Source of the DNA: Shewanella mangrovi
GTDB taxonomy: Bacteria > Pseudomonadota > Gammaproteobacteria > Enterobacterales > Shewanellaceae
Assembly (NCBI RefSeq): GCF_000753795.1
Contig: NZ_JPEO01000002.1
Span: 434,001 to 498,000, forward strand
Length of the DNA stretch: 64,000 bases
Direction of reading: 5' to 3'
Positions 54,596 to 63,625 of this stretch are shown piece by piece (the stretch's first letter is position 1; each line of letters begins with the position of its first letter). The notes beneath the pieces are model-generated. The model was not told where the DNA came from and ran no database searches. It saw only the letters and a program-made list of their open reading frames with translations. A program made the translations under genes and the position numbers.

Positions 54596-55498
54596 CTAAT
54601 CTTTCCCCATCACTTCAGTGTATTTACTCGCAAAAATACCATTATCGATTCGTAAGCAAGGAATATTGCCCACAATAGGGTAAACGGTTAACGCTTCAGG
54701 ACTAAATAACATGCCTTCAATATCTTCCAACGGCGTTTTAAATTGAGGGCAAGCAAGTACGTGTGTAGGTGGGATAAAATCAGTTTGTTTCTCAATAATG
54801 GTGATGGCTGTTGGATTGAGTGAATTCGCGGCTAACGGGAATAACGCGTGCTTTAACACACGATATCCCAGTTGTTCTGCTATTCCCTTTAAATTTTTGC
54901 AATAGCCGTGAGAATCCATTCTTTGTTGCGCTTCTGCTGACGCCAATTCATATCCTGGCTCCAGCAATATGAGAAAGCGACCTGCGACCCGATATAGCTC
55001 CTCTAAAATCTGTTTTTCTTTCCCACCATTAGGTTCAACAGAATGCGCTGTATATACAACATCAATCGAATTGTCCGCAAAAGGCATATTGAGCAGATCG
55101 CCAGTGCAAATCGTTGTGGAATGAATGGCTTGAGAATCCAACCAGCGTTTTGCATAAGCCGCTCGAGACCAGCTCAAATCAAAGCCATAGCTGTCGATAT
55201 CAGCGCCTAGATGTTGAAGAACTCCTGATAGCGTTGTCGCCTCCCCTACACCTGCTTCTAAAATCGATTGGGGATTACAAAGCTTAAGGATGGTGTTTGC
55301 CAGTTCAGTCGAAAACGCTGTTCTACGAGCTTTCCACTCGGCATTTCCCATTGCCCGAACATAGCTTCCAGTTTGCAAATCGTAAGCGATTTCTATAATT
55401 TCTTTGGTGTTGTGTTGTAGCCCAAGGTCACTTCTTAATGTTTGACTGATATTTTCGCCCTGATGATACAGCGCTTGAAGCTCACGGGGAGTTCGCAT
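54596..55498 (-). CDS. SAM-dependent methyltransferase with degenerate Trm112-like tail
   Basis: A 300-residue class I methyltransferase. Motif I is ILEAGVGEATT (79-89), the acidic residue after strand 2 is in YGFDLSWSRA, motif IV in IDVVYTAHSVEPNGG. The last 55 residues (about 246-284) resemble the Trm112/UPF0434 zinc domain (ACPQFKTPLEDI, YPIVGNIPCLR), but the CPxC pair is reduced to CPQF and the later cysteine is serine, so zinc binding is doubtful. Substrate unknown. It stands alone between the thiamine operon and the DUF748 gene. Confidence 0.75.
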   Translation of the reverse strand: MRTPRELQALYHQGENISQTLRSDLGLQHNTKEIIEIAYDLQTGSYVRAMGNAEWKARRTAFSTELANTILKLCNPQSILEAGVGEATTLSGVLQHLGADIDSYGFDLSWSRAAYAKRWLDSQAIHSTTICTGDLLNMPFADNSIDVVYTAHSVEPNGGKEKQILEELYRVAGRFLILLEPGYELASAEAQQRMDSHGYCKNLKGIAEQLGYRVLKHALFPLAANSLNPTAITIIEKQTDFIPPTHVLACPQFKTPLEDIEGMLFSPEALTVYPIVGNIPCLRIDNGIFASKYTEVMGKD

Positions 55499-55622
55499 GT
55501 TATTTACTGTCCTTTAAAGCGAATAATCCAACGACTACACAACTCAAACTTACGTACATCTTTCAATGTTATTCAATATGTTAGATGAATTTTACTGCGC
55601 TGTCATTTTGCAATTTCGAACA

Positions 55623-58600
55623 TTAGTTCGCATCTAGGCTCAACTGTGCTTGTGCTTCCGCTTTATTCAGTTGCGTTTTGCTATCGAGTAAAAATACGCG
55701 TTCTGGCGCAACGGCGGCGCTATCGACCAAATACGCTTTAACCGCTTGGCTGCGTTCTTGAGCTAGGCTACCCAAGTCATTATCGGTGACGGATTCCGCG
55801 TTCAACAGCTGGTTATACAGGCCGATATGCCACAAGGTCGTTAATGTCGCCTCATCCAGCTTACCTTGGTCATTGGTTGCCGCCTTCTCGGAATGCACTT
55901 TTTGAGTTGCTGGGTCTACCTTGAACTGCTGCTGATATAGGGCGAGCAATGCATCGGTCAACTTACCAGTAGCAGGAATTTGGCTGGCGCTAAAATCTTG
56001 TGGCAGACCATCTAAACCACTTTGCTGCAAAAGTTGCCCGTGCAATTTACGCTCTGCGAGGGCCTGGCTATCTTGCTGAGCATTTACTGACGCCTCAATA
56101 CTCAAGGTTAACTTAGGACGATCTGCTAGCGCCTTAGCCAAGGTTTGTAGCTTCTCCTTTTCAGCACTGCTTAGCTTGGCTGACCCCGCATCGAACGCCA
56201 CCAGATTGAGTTCTTCGTCACTACTAATTAAGCCAGCTAAAAATGAAAACGGCGCAGTAACCGCTTTAGTAATCACGTTGGAAAACGCCGTCCAGATAAT
56301 GCCCCCAATGCTGAAATCTGGATTATCGAGATCGCCAGACACAGGCAAACCTAAATCAATCACACCATGGCGGTCTTGCAACAACGCAATCGCCAAGGTA
56401 ACCGGTAAGCTAGTCGCAAGCTCAGAATCCGTCGCATTACCTAGTTTAAGTTGGTCAATCACCACATGGTTATTGCCATTGAGTTTGTTATTTTCAAGTT
56501 GGTAATTCAGCGCTAATGTGAGCTGACCTTTATCGATGTAATAGCCCGCATATGTTCCCGAGTATGGGTTAACACTGGTCAACTCGACACTCTTGAACAA
56601 CAAATCTAAGTCGAGATAAGGCTGCGGTAACAGTGGGTTAATTTCGCCCTTGAGCGACATCGGTGCATAGCGATCGATCTTGCCCGCAATATCAACCGTC
56701 GCTTTAGTGCCTGGCACTGAAGAGAGACTGCTAATTTTGCCGTGCAACTCTTCAATTCCGGTAGCGAAATTAGGCGTTAACGAATTGTCGGCAAAGAACG
56801 CTGAGCTGTCGTTAATGGTAATACTTGCCACACTGACCTTAAATGGCGAGGCGGATGTCACCTCGTCTTGAGCCTCAGGTTTAGCTGCTGCAGACACTGC
56901 AACATCGGCACTGTTATCACTGTTCTTGGTCACCACAAGTTCACCAATATTGGTGCTACGATCTTGATTAATCGTTACTTTGGCAAAAAGTTTATCCAGC
57001 GTGACATTGCCAAGTAATAGTTGCTGCTTAGCGAGATCAAAATCGACGCTATCAACCGCAAGTTGTTGCCACTTCAGGAGTGGTCGATGCTGCTTGGCAT
57101 CTTTAATTTCCAAATCAGCTAACGCGACATCCCCTTGGTAAATGGCATGACCATTGGCATCAGCGCTGAACTTGCCACCCGTGCTCAGCAATCCTTTGGG
57201 CAATTCAATGTTTAAATATTGGCTAAGATAGGGTTGAAACTGTGGCAGCAATAAATCACTGAGTTGCAATGAGCCACTCGCCTGTTTAGCCGCAATATCG
57301 ATGCTACCATCACTGCTCAATGTGCCACCTGACTGGGCACCTGATTGTGATACTGCGAGTGACACCTGATAAGCTAACGGCGCAGATAACTGACTATCAA
57401 TACTGCCAGTGGCAATATTGAGTGGATAAACGCGCCAATCTACCCCTTGAGTTAACTGCTGTTCGCGTAGGTTAATGTCTGCCTTATTCAGTTGAAATTT
57501 ACTCAGTTTCACCTGCCATTGAGGAGCCGTTTGCGCGGGTTCTGTCGCTGTATTCGTCGCGGCCGTTGTCGCATTGTCAGTTGCAGTAGCGTTAGCAGCA
57601 TCTGTCGCCGCGGCAGTTTTCGGAGTAAACAATGCAGCCAAAGACAAACCCTGTTGGTCGAATTGGCTGCTCAGCCAAAGATCATCAACCGCCACGGAGG
57701 CGATAGCGACTTGCTGCGACGCACTACTGAGCGACACACCGGACACACTGAGCTTAGGCAATTTGACGACTGGGTTAGCTTCGTCGGCAAATTGCACGTT
57801 ATTCAGGGTAAGGTCACTATCTTTGATGGCATAAACTAATGGTTGCTGTGGCGCTTGCGTCATTGTGTATTGCGTATCAAGCGACAGCGCACCGTCTGTA
57901 AGTTTGGCTTCCAGCATTGGCGCCACATAGCCCCAGAATGGCAGCAAGGTGATGTTATTCAGTTGCAGTGAGCCGGAAACATCCAGCGGCGCCAGTAACA
58001 CTTGCCCCGCCGCGGTTAAGTTACCCTTATCTTGTCCGGTCAAACTGAGGTGATATTGGTTTGGCGTTACATCTGCACTTGGCGGGTTGTTAGTCGACTC
58101 AGCATCGACGGCAACACTGCGAGTAGCAAAATTTTCCAAGGCAAAATTGATGTCATGGTAAGCCAGTTGGACATTAGCGGTGTCATCATTGAACGCAAAT
58201 TCAGTCGCATTAATATGAACGCTGCCAACACGGATATCCGCTAACTGAGTATCCGTTGCTGCTGTATTACTCTCGCCGCTGGTCGGTGTTTGCAAACGTG
58301 TTATTACGTCATCAAAGTTAAACGCCACGTTCCCGTTTGCATCCGTCAGACGAGTGACCTGGCTTTGCAGGCCATTCAATGTCAGGTGATCCACACACCA
58401 AGCTTGATTAAAAAGCGACTGCCACAGGTTAAACTCGGTTTCTAAATGCTGAAATGCCAGCAGCGGCTTTTCACCCTTATTACCCGCAACTGCAACATCA
58501 TTCATTCGCACCCGCAGCAAAAAGGGGTTAATGCTGAATTGCTGCAACGATACTTGCCGACCGAGTAAATTGGTCAGCTTCTCAGGTGCGACAGACCGCA

Positions 58601-58733
58601 CAATCGCAGGGGCGAGCAAGCCTAATAGCACGGCGTACAATAAATAGCTGCTGAGCAACCAAAAGGAGACTTTTAGCAAGCGGGGTAAATTGCGATACGC
58701 GGTGAGTATTCCTTTAAGCTTGGCAGCAAACAT
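55623..58733 (-). CDS. DUF748-family AsmA-like envelope protein
   Basis: A 1036-residue protein with a single N-terminal membrane helix (about 20-45, FWLLSSYLLYAVLLGLLAPAI) and a long beta-rich periplasmic body of the AsmA-like/DUF748 type (LTNLLGRQVSLQQFSINPFLLRV; LPVTLAIALLQDRHGVIDLGLPVSGDLDNPDFSI). An Ala/Thr/Asn-rich low-complexity insert lies at about 370-395. The C-terminus carries an OmpA-like segment (LQTLAKALADRPKLTLSIEA). AsmA-like proteins help lipids cross the periplasm; this is inference. ATG 58733 with GGGAA upstream replaces the longer frame from 58916. Confidence 0.83.
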   Translation of the reverse strand: MFAAKLKGILTAYRNLPRLLKVSFWLLSSYLLYAVLLGLLAPAIVRSVAPEKLTNLLGRQVSLQQFSINPFLLRVRMNDVAVAGNKGEKPLLAFQHLETEFNLWQSLFNQAWCVDHLTLNGLQSQVTRLTDANGNVAFNFDDVITRLQTPTSGESNTAATDTQLADIRVGSVHINATEFAFNDDTANVQLAYHDINFALENFATRSVAVDAESTNNPPSADVTPNQYHLSLTGQDKGNLTAAGQVLLAPLDVSGSLQLNNITLLPFWGYVAPMLEAKLTDGALSLDTQYTMTQAPQQPLVYAIKDSDLTLNNVQFADEANPVVKLPKLSVSGVSLSSASQQVAIASVAVDDLWLSSQFDQQGLSLAALFTPKTAAATDAANATATDNATTAATNTATEPAQTAPQWQVKLSKFQLNKADINLREQQLTQGVDWRVYPLNIATGSIDSQLSAPLAYQVSLAVSQSGAQSGGTLSSDGSIDIAAKQASGSLQLSDLLLPQFQPYLSQYLNIELPKGLLSTGGKFSADANGHAIYQGDVALADLEIKDAKQHRPLLKWQQLAVDSVDFDLAKQQLLLGNVTLDKLFAKVTINQDRSTNIGELVVTKNSDNSADVAVSAAAKPEAQDEVTSASPFKVSVASITINDSSAFFADNSLTPNFATGIEELHGKISSLSSVPGTKATVDIAGKIDRYAPMSLKGEINPLLPQPYLDLDLLFKSVELTSVNPYSGTYAGYYIDKGQLTLALNYQLENNKLNGNNHVVIDQLKLGNATDSELATSLPVTLAIALLQDRHGVIDLGLPVSGDLDNPDFSIGGIIWTAFSNVITKAVTAPFSFLAGLISSDEELNLVAFDAGSAKLSSAEKEKLQTLAKALADRPKLTLSIEASVNAQQDSQALAERKLHGQLLQQSGLDGLPQDFSASQIPATGKLTDALLALYQQQFKVDPATQKVHSEKAATNDQGKLDEATLTTLWHIGLYNQLLNAESVTDNDLGSLAQERSQAVKAYLVDSAAVAPERVFLLDSKTQLNKAEAQAQLSLDAN

Positions 58734-58966
58734 TCTGGTTCCCTGAATTAACAAAATCTGAAAAGATAACCGGTGCATTCTACTGCGTTTGCCTAGCAAA
58801 AGGTATGTAACATATTTTAAATCAAGGTAAATAGCGGCGATATTGGCTACGAAGCTACACAACTTAAGTTGCATTGCCCTGTTAAAGCTTATGCAACTTG
58901 ACACTTGTGCTGGCAATTACCTTAACCATAGTTGCTGAAACTCAGCAGTACAAACTTGGAGCGTAT

Positions 58967-59245
58967 ATGCCTAAAATCGTGCTCTCTGGCTTTATTTTGG
59001 TGCCCGAAGAAGAGCTAGAAAACATCAAACAAGCCTTGCAGATTCACACCGACTTAACTCGTGCAGAAGCGGGATGTTTGCGTTTTGATGTCACTCAAAA
59101 TACACAGCAACCGCTGCGCTTCGATGTGTATGAGGAATTTGCCGATAAGGCGTCATTTGACCGTCACCAACAAAGAGTAAAGACATCGGTTTGGGGTCAG
59201 GTTACCGTTAACGTCACGCGCCACTATCAAATATGCGAAGTCTGA
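58967..59245 (+). CDS. Antibiotic-biosynthesis-monooxygenase-fold protein (YgiN-like)
   Basis: A 92-residue ABM-domain protein: LSGFILVPEEELENIKQAL, the T-R-A-E-x-G-C-L-R-F-D-V segment and FDVYEEFADKASFDRHQQ match the small dimeric ferredoxin-like monooxygenases such as YgiN. Reaction unknown; quinol oxidation is known for YgiN. GGAG eight bases upstream supports ATG 58967, not the frame start at 58898 inside the divergent leader. Confidence 0.82.
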   Translation: MPKIVLSGFILVPEEELENIKQALQIHTDLTRAEAGCLRFDVTQNTQQPLRFDVYEEFADKASFDRHQQRVKTSVWGQVTVNVTRHYQICEV

Positions 59246-59331
59246 TACCGAAAGCTGCTGGCATTGTCTTAAGCTGTGGCAACACCTAGTATCTAAGCTC
59301 TATCACCACAAAACCGCGGAACGTTAGCACC

Positions 59332-60177
59332 ATGCAATCAAGCGTAAGGTACATACAACAGCAATTTTGGCACAGTGCAAAGGCGCCGCATCTCACTATC
59401 CGCACCACGCATAAAAGCCTTCAAGCCTATAAAGCGCATAGCCATGAGTCGCTCTCGATCGGCGCTATTGTTGAAGGAATGACTTGCCTGTCGTATGACG
59501 CCAAGCAACTTAAATTGTCAGCTGGCGACATCGTGCTTATACCACCAAACCAGGTGCATGCATGTAATCCGGTTGCGCAACACACGCGTAGCTATCACAT
59601 GTTGTATGTCGATTATGACTGGTGCTGTCTACAGCTAAGCAAGTTGCACGCTAAATCGGTAACCCAGTTTGATTGCAATGTTGAATACTTGGCAGACGCG
59701 CATGCCACACAGCCATTTTTTGATGCGCTGGAGGCATTGCGTACGCTGGCGTCCTCCTCGGCCATTGCTACCATGGAGCAGCAAATACACGCGCTTTTAC
59801 AAGCGTACTGTGTGCCGCAAAATACCGTGGAACAAACATCAAGCAAGAAGCAGCAAGTTCAACACATCAAGCAGTTGCTATTGGCAGACATTTGTCATCC
59901 ACCTTCACTGCAACAACTAGCAACAGATTTGAGGCTAACGCCAGAGTCTATCATTCGCCAATTTAAACGACTGGAAGGGATCACCCCAAACGCTTACCTG
60001 CACAACAAACGCATTGAAAAAGCGAAATGGCTGTTAGCCAATGGACTCGATATCGTCGCCACCGCGCATGAAGTCGGTTACGCAGATCAAAGTCAGTTAC
60101 ATCGTGCGTTTGTGAATTACACCGCTGCAACGCCGCGACAATACCAACAGCAAAGGTCAATTTTCGACAATAATTAA
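59332..60177 (+). CDS. AraC-family transcriptional regulator
   Basis: A 281-residue regulator with an N-terminal cupin-like sensor (SLSIGAIVEGMTCLSY; LSAGDIVLIPPNQVHACNP) and a C-terminal double helix-turn-helix (SLQQLATDLRLTPESIIRQFKRLEGITPNAYLHNKRIEKAKWLL and VGYADQSQLHRAFVNYTAATPRQYQ). The LysE-type exporter gene follows after 43 bp in the same direction, so the regulator probably controls it; AraC-LysE pairs of this kind respond to amino acids or related solutes. Confidence 0.88.
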   Translation: MQSSVRYIQQQFWHSAKAPHLTIRTTHKSLQAYKAHSHESLSIGAIVEGMTCLSYDAKQLKLSAGDIVLIPPNQVHACNPVAQHTRSYHMLYVDYDWCCLQLSKLHAKSVTQFDCNVEYLADAHATQPFFDALEALRTLASSSAIATMEQQIHALLQAYCVPQNTVEQTSSKKQQVQHIKQLLLADICHPPSLQQLATDLRLTPESIIRQFKRLEGITPNAYLHNKRIEKAKWLLANGLDIVATAHEVGYADQSQLHRAFVNYTAATPRQYQQQRSIFDNN

Positions 60178-60220
60178 CCCTGCTCGCTACCTATAGTGCC
60201 AGCATCATTCACTATAGGTA

Positions 60221-60859
60221 TTGTTTATGTTCGATAGTCAATTATTTCCTGCCGCTTTTCCTGCACTCGCGTTAGCCCATTTTGTTGCATTACTCAGCCC
60301 TGGTCAGGACTTTTTTCTGATCGTCGCGCACGCCATTCGCCACCGTTTGCCTGGTGCTCGCTTTATCTGCCTTGGTATTGCGCTGGGGAACGGCATCTAC
60401 ATTGCAATTGCCATTATAGGTTGGAGTGGCATTCGCGATAATCCGCAGTTGTTTTCGTTGGTGGAGATCTTAGGCGCCCTGTATCTGATGTGGGTTGGAT
60501 TCAAGCTGTTACAAAGCAAGCCGAACAACCAAGCATTAGCCGCAGCGATGGGAAATGCTCCGGCGACCTATCAGCAATTGCTGCTGGGATTCAATTCGGC
60601 ACTACTGAACCCAAAGAATGCACTATTTTACATGAGCTTGATGACAGTTATCTTGGGGAGAGACGTAACAACACTGCAGCAAATTAGCTGCGGTGTGTGG
60701 ATGTTCTTCGCGGTATTGCTCTGGGATCTGCTGATTGCGGCGATTATTGGGCAGCAAAAGATACAAGGCTATCTTCAGCACTATGTGCATCGTATTGAAC
60801 ATGGCGCCGGCGTCATCCTGCTGCTGTTTGCGGTTGCGTTGTTCGCCCGAGTGCAATGA
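60221..60859 (+). CDS. LysE/RhtB-family exporter
   Basis: A 212-residue inner-membrane protein with about six helices and the family signature LSPGQDFFLIVAHAIRHRLPGAR in the first loop, then GALYLMWVGFKLLQ and LNPKNALFYMSLM. LysE/RhtB proteins export amino acids or homoserine-type compounds. It forms a likely operon with the AraC gene upstream. Confidence 0.88.
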   Translation: MFMFDSQLFPAAFPALALAHFVALLSPGQDFFLIVAHAIRHRLPGARFICLGIALGNGIYIAIAIIGWSGIRDNPQLFSLVEILGALYLMWVGFKLLQSKPNNQALAAAMGNAPATYQQLLLGFNSALLNPKNALFYMSLMTVILGRDVTTLQQISCGVWMFFAVLLWDLLIAAIIGQQKIQGYLQHYVHRIEHGAGVILLLFAVALFARVQ

Positions 60860-60966
60860 GCCCTAGCCGCCAGTTTTCCGACTGGCGAATTGAGCTTTAG
60901 CACATGTAAATCGCGGTTAGCACCAGACGTCATCATTTGGAATTTGCAGGACACCAATCACACTGA

Positions 60967-61374
60967 TTACTTGCCAAAACCATTACGTTTTGGCGCTGCG
61001 ATCCCCGTTTTATGCCATGAAGTCTGTTCTTCGCAGAAGATCTGCGCATCCACCGTCTTTGATGGTTCATCATGTAAGCTGCCAGCAGGTACTATCAGAT
61101 ACTGGCCATTCTTAATCACAAAGGGCATTCCAGAGCCACATTCACTACAAAATACTTTAGTAAACGCGCGTGTCGGATGGTCATAGCGTTTGAGCTTTTC
61201 CTCGCCGCTAAGCCAAGTGATATTGTCTGGGGCGGTGAACAGATTAGCGGCATGTGCTGAGCCAGTAAGCTTGCGGCACTGCTCGCAGTAACAAAAATAA
61301 AAGCGCCGAAAATCATCTTGAACACTAAAACTCACACTGCCGCAGCAACAACTTCCTGTCAGTAATCTCGTCAT
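60967..61374 (-). CDS. GFA-family (glutathione-dependent formaldehyde-activating-like) protein
   Basis: A 135-residue zinc protein of the GFA fold. Cysteine motifs are GSCCCGSVSF, CYCEQCRKLTGS and FCSECGSGMPF, the standard two zinc sites; PAGSLHDEPSK follows. Only one family member has a proposed formaldehyde role, so function is unproven. Convergent with the LysE gene; a weak stem CGCCAGT/ACTGGCG (60868-60887) separates them. Confidence 0.86.
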   Translation of the reverse strand: MTRLLTGSCCCGSVSFSVQDDFRRFYFCYCEQCRKLTGSAHAANLFTAPDNITWLSGEEKLKRYDHPTRAFTKVFCSECGSGMPFVIKNGQYLIVPAGSLHDEPSKTVDAQIFCEEQTSWHKTGIAAPKRNGFGK

Positions 61375-61753
61375 ATCGCGCCCTTTTTATCTTGCCTTGG
61401 TGCCAGACTAAAGGGATGGGAGCACGAACACAATGCAACTAATGGGTTAAATTTTGCTTTCTGATAACCATTAGAAAGTACTAGCTGACGGCGATTAACA
61501 ATAATTCACCGGCAGCCTCACTCGACCACAAAATACATAGTAACCCATTGATTATATGTATTTACCACCTAATACAATTATCAAGCACAACGCTAAATCA
61601 CCCGCAAAACAGCCACAATTTTTCGCGCTATGCTTGAACTAAGAGATTGCGCCCACATACCAATTACTAGGGTGGCAAAGCCATGATATATGCCAAGGGC
61701 CACTTACTCATACAATTAGCGACGTTAGCTAATAAAGGAACGAGGAGAAACGT
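61375..61753. other. Intergenic region before the aldo/keto reductase
   Basis: A 379-bp A/T-rich divergent promoter region. The right end has GAGGAG at 61742-61747 for the reductase. No open frame, terminator or structured element that I can support. Confidence 0.5.
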
Positions 61754-62614
61754 ATGATTTTGGAACAACACTATACGCTAGCAAACGGCGTACAAATTCC
61801 TAAGCTCGCACTCGGTACATGGATGATCAGCGATAAAGACGTTGGCGCCGCCGTTACTGCCGCTCTCAATATGGGCTACCGCCATATTGATACCGCGCAA
61901 GCCTATGGCAACGAAGCCGGAGTCGGTGCCGCCATTAACGCAGCAGATGTCAAACGCGAAGATATTTTTCTTACCACCAAATTAGCCGCTGAAGTGAAAA
62001 GCTATGATGAAGCCGTCGTCTCGATTGAAGAATCACTGGCGCGTTTAAACTTGGATTACATCGACTTGATGATTATCCACAGTCCACAACCATGGGCAAA
62101 GTTTGGCGCAGAAGATCGTTATTTTGAGGGCAATCGAGAAGCTTGGCGGGCGCTAGAAGACGCCCATAAAGCAGGTAAAATTCGTGCGATTGGTCTATCC
62201 AACTTCCAACAGCAGGATATCGATAACATAGTTGACGCTTGCAGCGTAAAACCTGTTGTAAATCAGATCCTCGCGCATGTGACCAACGTGCCTAGCGAGC
62301 TGATTACATACTCACAAGCCAAAGGCATGCTGGTGGAAGCCTACTCGCCAGTTGGCCACGGCGAGTTATTTAAAAACGATGCAATTAAAGCGATGGCAGA
62401 TAAGTATCAGGTGTCTATTCCGCAGCTGTGTATTCGTTATGTACTGCAATTAGGTCTGTTGCCACTGCCTAAAACGGCAAACCCAGCCCATATGCAAAAC
62501 AATGCTGATGTCGACTTCACCATCTCTGACGCCGATATGACGACACTCAACAACATGGAACGTATCAAAGATTACGGCGATGCCAGCGGCTTCCCCGTTT
62601 ACCGACAAGATTAA
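61754..62614 (+). CDS. Aldo/keto reductase
   Basis: A 286-residue NADPH-dependent reductase with a TIM-barrel fold. The catalytic tetrad is visible: Asp and Tyr in GYRHIDTAQAYGNE, Lys in LTTKLA, His in MIIHSPQPW. LPKTANPAHMQNNADV is the cofactor-binding end. It resembles YafB/DkgB-type 2,5-diketo-gluconate or methylglyoxal reductases; substrate unknown. Monocistronic. Confidence 0.9.
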   Translation: MILEQHYTLANGVQIPKLALGTWMISDKDVGAAVTAALNMGYRHIDTAQAYGNEAGVGAAINAADVKREDIFLTTKLAAEVKSYDEAVVSIEESLARLNLDYIDLMIIHSPQPWAKFGAEDRYFEGNREAWRALEDAHKAGKIRAIGLSNFQQQDIDNIVDACSVKPVVNQILAHVTNVPSELITYSQAKGMLVEAYSPVGHGELFKNDAIKAMADKYQVSIPQLCIRYVLQLGLLPLPKTANPAHMQNNADVDFTISDADMTTLNNMERIKDYGDASGFPVYRQD

Positions 62615-62692
62615 TTAGCGGCTTTAGCACTGACATAGCGGCCCACATGTTGCTCACTCAACTCGCTATGTGAGTGCCCAATACTCATAGGA

Positions 62693-63334
62693 CTATTGCA
62701 ACAGCGCAGCCTGTTGTAAGGCGTCGATGTCAGCCGCTACGATCAACGGCAAATGCTGACTAATCTTAGCAATCGGCCAATTCCACCAAGCGATTTGTTC
62801 CAGCTGAGCAATCTGTTGTTCGTTAAAACGTTGCTTTATCGGCTTAGCCGGATTTCCTCCCACAACCGTGTATGCAGGGACATCATTCACCACTACCGAA
62901 CGTGAAGAGATAATGGCACCGTTGCCAATCCTAACGCCGGGCATAATTAATGCGTCGTAACCAATCCATACGTCATTGCCGATAACAGTATCGCCTTTAT
63001 AGGGTAAATCAGACATCTGCGGCATCACCTGCTCCCAACCATTGGCAAAAATCTGGAACGGATAGGTCGAGATCCCCGACAGCTTATGGTTAGCGCCGTT
63101 CATGATAAATTTCACGCCTCTTGCCAGCGCACAAAACTTACCGATCACTAACTTGTCGCCGATAAAAGGAAAGTGATACAACACATTACGCTCGAAGTTT
63201 TCCGAGTCTTCTGGGTCGTCGTAATAGGTGTAGTCGCCGATTTCAATATTTGGGTTGTTCACCGTATTTTTGATGAAACAAATCTGCGGGAATCCGGCCA
63301 TTGGGTGCTTATTTTTCGGGTCTGGTCCTTGCAC
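62693..63334 (-). CDS. Vat/CatB-type xenobiotic acetyltransferase
   Basis: A 213-residue left-handed beta-helix acetyltransferase of the xenobiotic class that includes streptogramin A (Vat) and CatB chloramphenicol enzymes. IEIGDYTYYDDPE, NVLYHFPFIGDKLVIGKFCAL, FIMNGANHKLSGISTYPF (catalytic histidine), KGDTVIGNDVWIGYDALIMPG and VVGGNPAKPIKQRF follow the family order. I choose the GTG at 63334, with AAGGAG five bases upstream and the family length; the frame continues to 63460. The drug or metabolite acetylated is not known; chromosomal members in environmental bacteria are common. Confidence 0.87.
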   Translation of the reverse strand: MQGPDPKNKHPMAGFPQICFIKNTVNNPNIEIGDYTYYDDPEDSENFERNVLYHFPFIGDKLVIGKFCALARGVKFIMNGANHKLSGISTYPFQIFANGWEQVMPQMSDLPYKGDTVIGNDVWIGYDALIMPGVRIGNGAIISSRSVVVNDVPAYTVVGGNPAKPIKQRFNEQQIAQLEQIAWWNWPIAKISQHLPLIVAADIDALQQAALLQ

Positions 63335-63625
63335 GCTAACTCCTTCTATTGTGTCGCTCAGTGTCAGAGCATGTAGGCCACCGACGATTACGCTTATGCA
63401 CAGTTCAATCTGCTGATGAGGTTGCGCAATGCGTGATATATCCGCCGTGCTCACAAACATGCCATGCTATTAAAACTTATTTTATCAAATAGTTTCAAGC
63501 AGTTAAAAAATCTGATATAACAAACTGCGCCATTCATCCGCTTGAACTCGGCGAAAGTGTAAACGTTGCACCGCAACAAAGATAAGCCATTACGGAATCG
63601 TAGTTAATAAGATAAGGATATTGAT

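Noticed and set aside
61475..61735. Short dyads such as TTAGCTAA before the aldo/keto reductase
   Set aside because: Too short and too common in A/T-rich DNA to support an operator.
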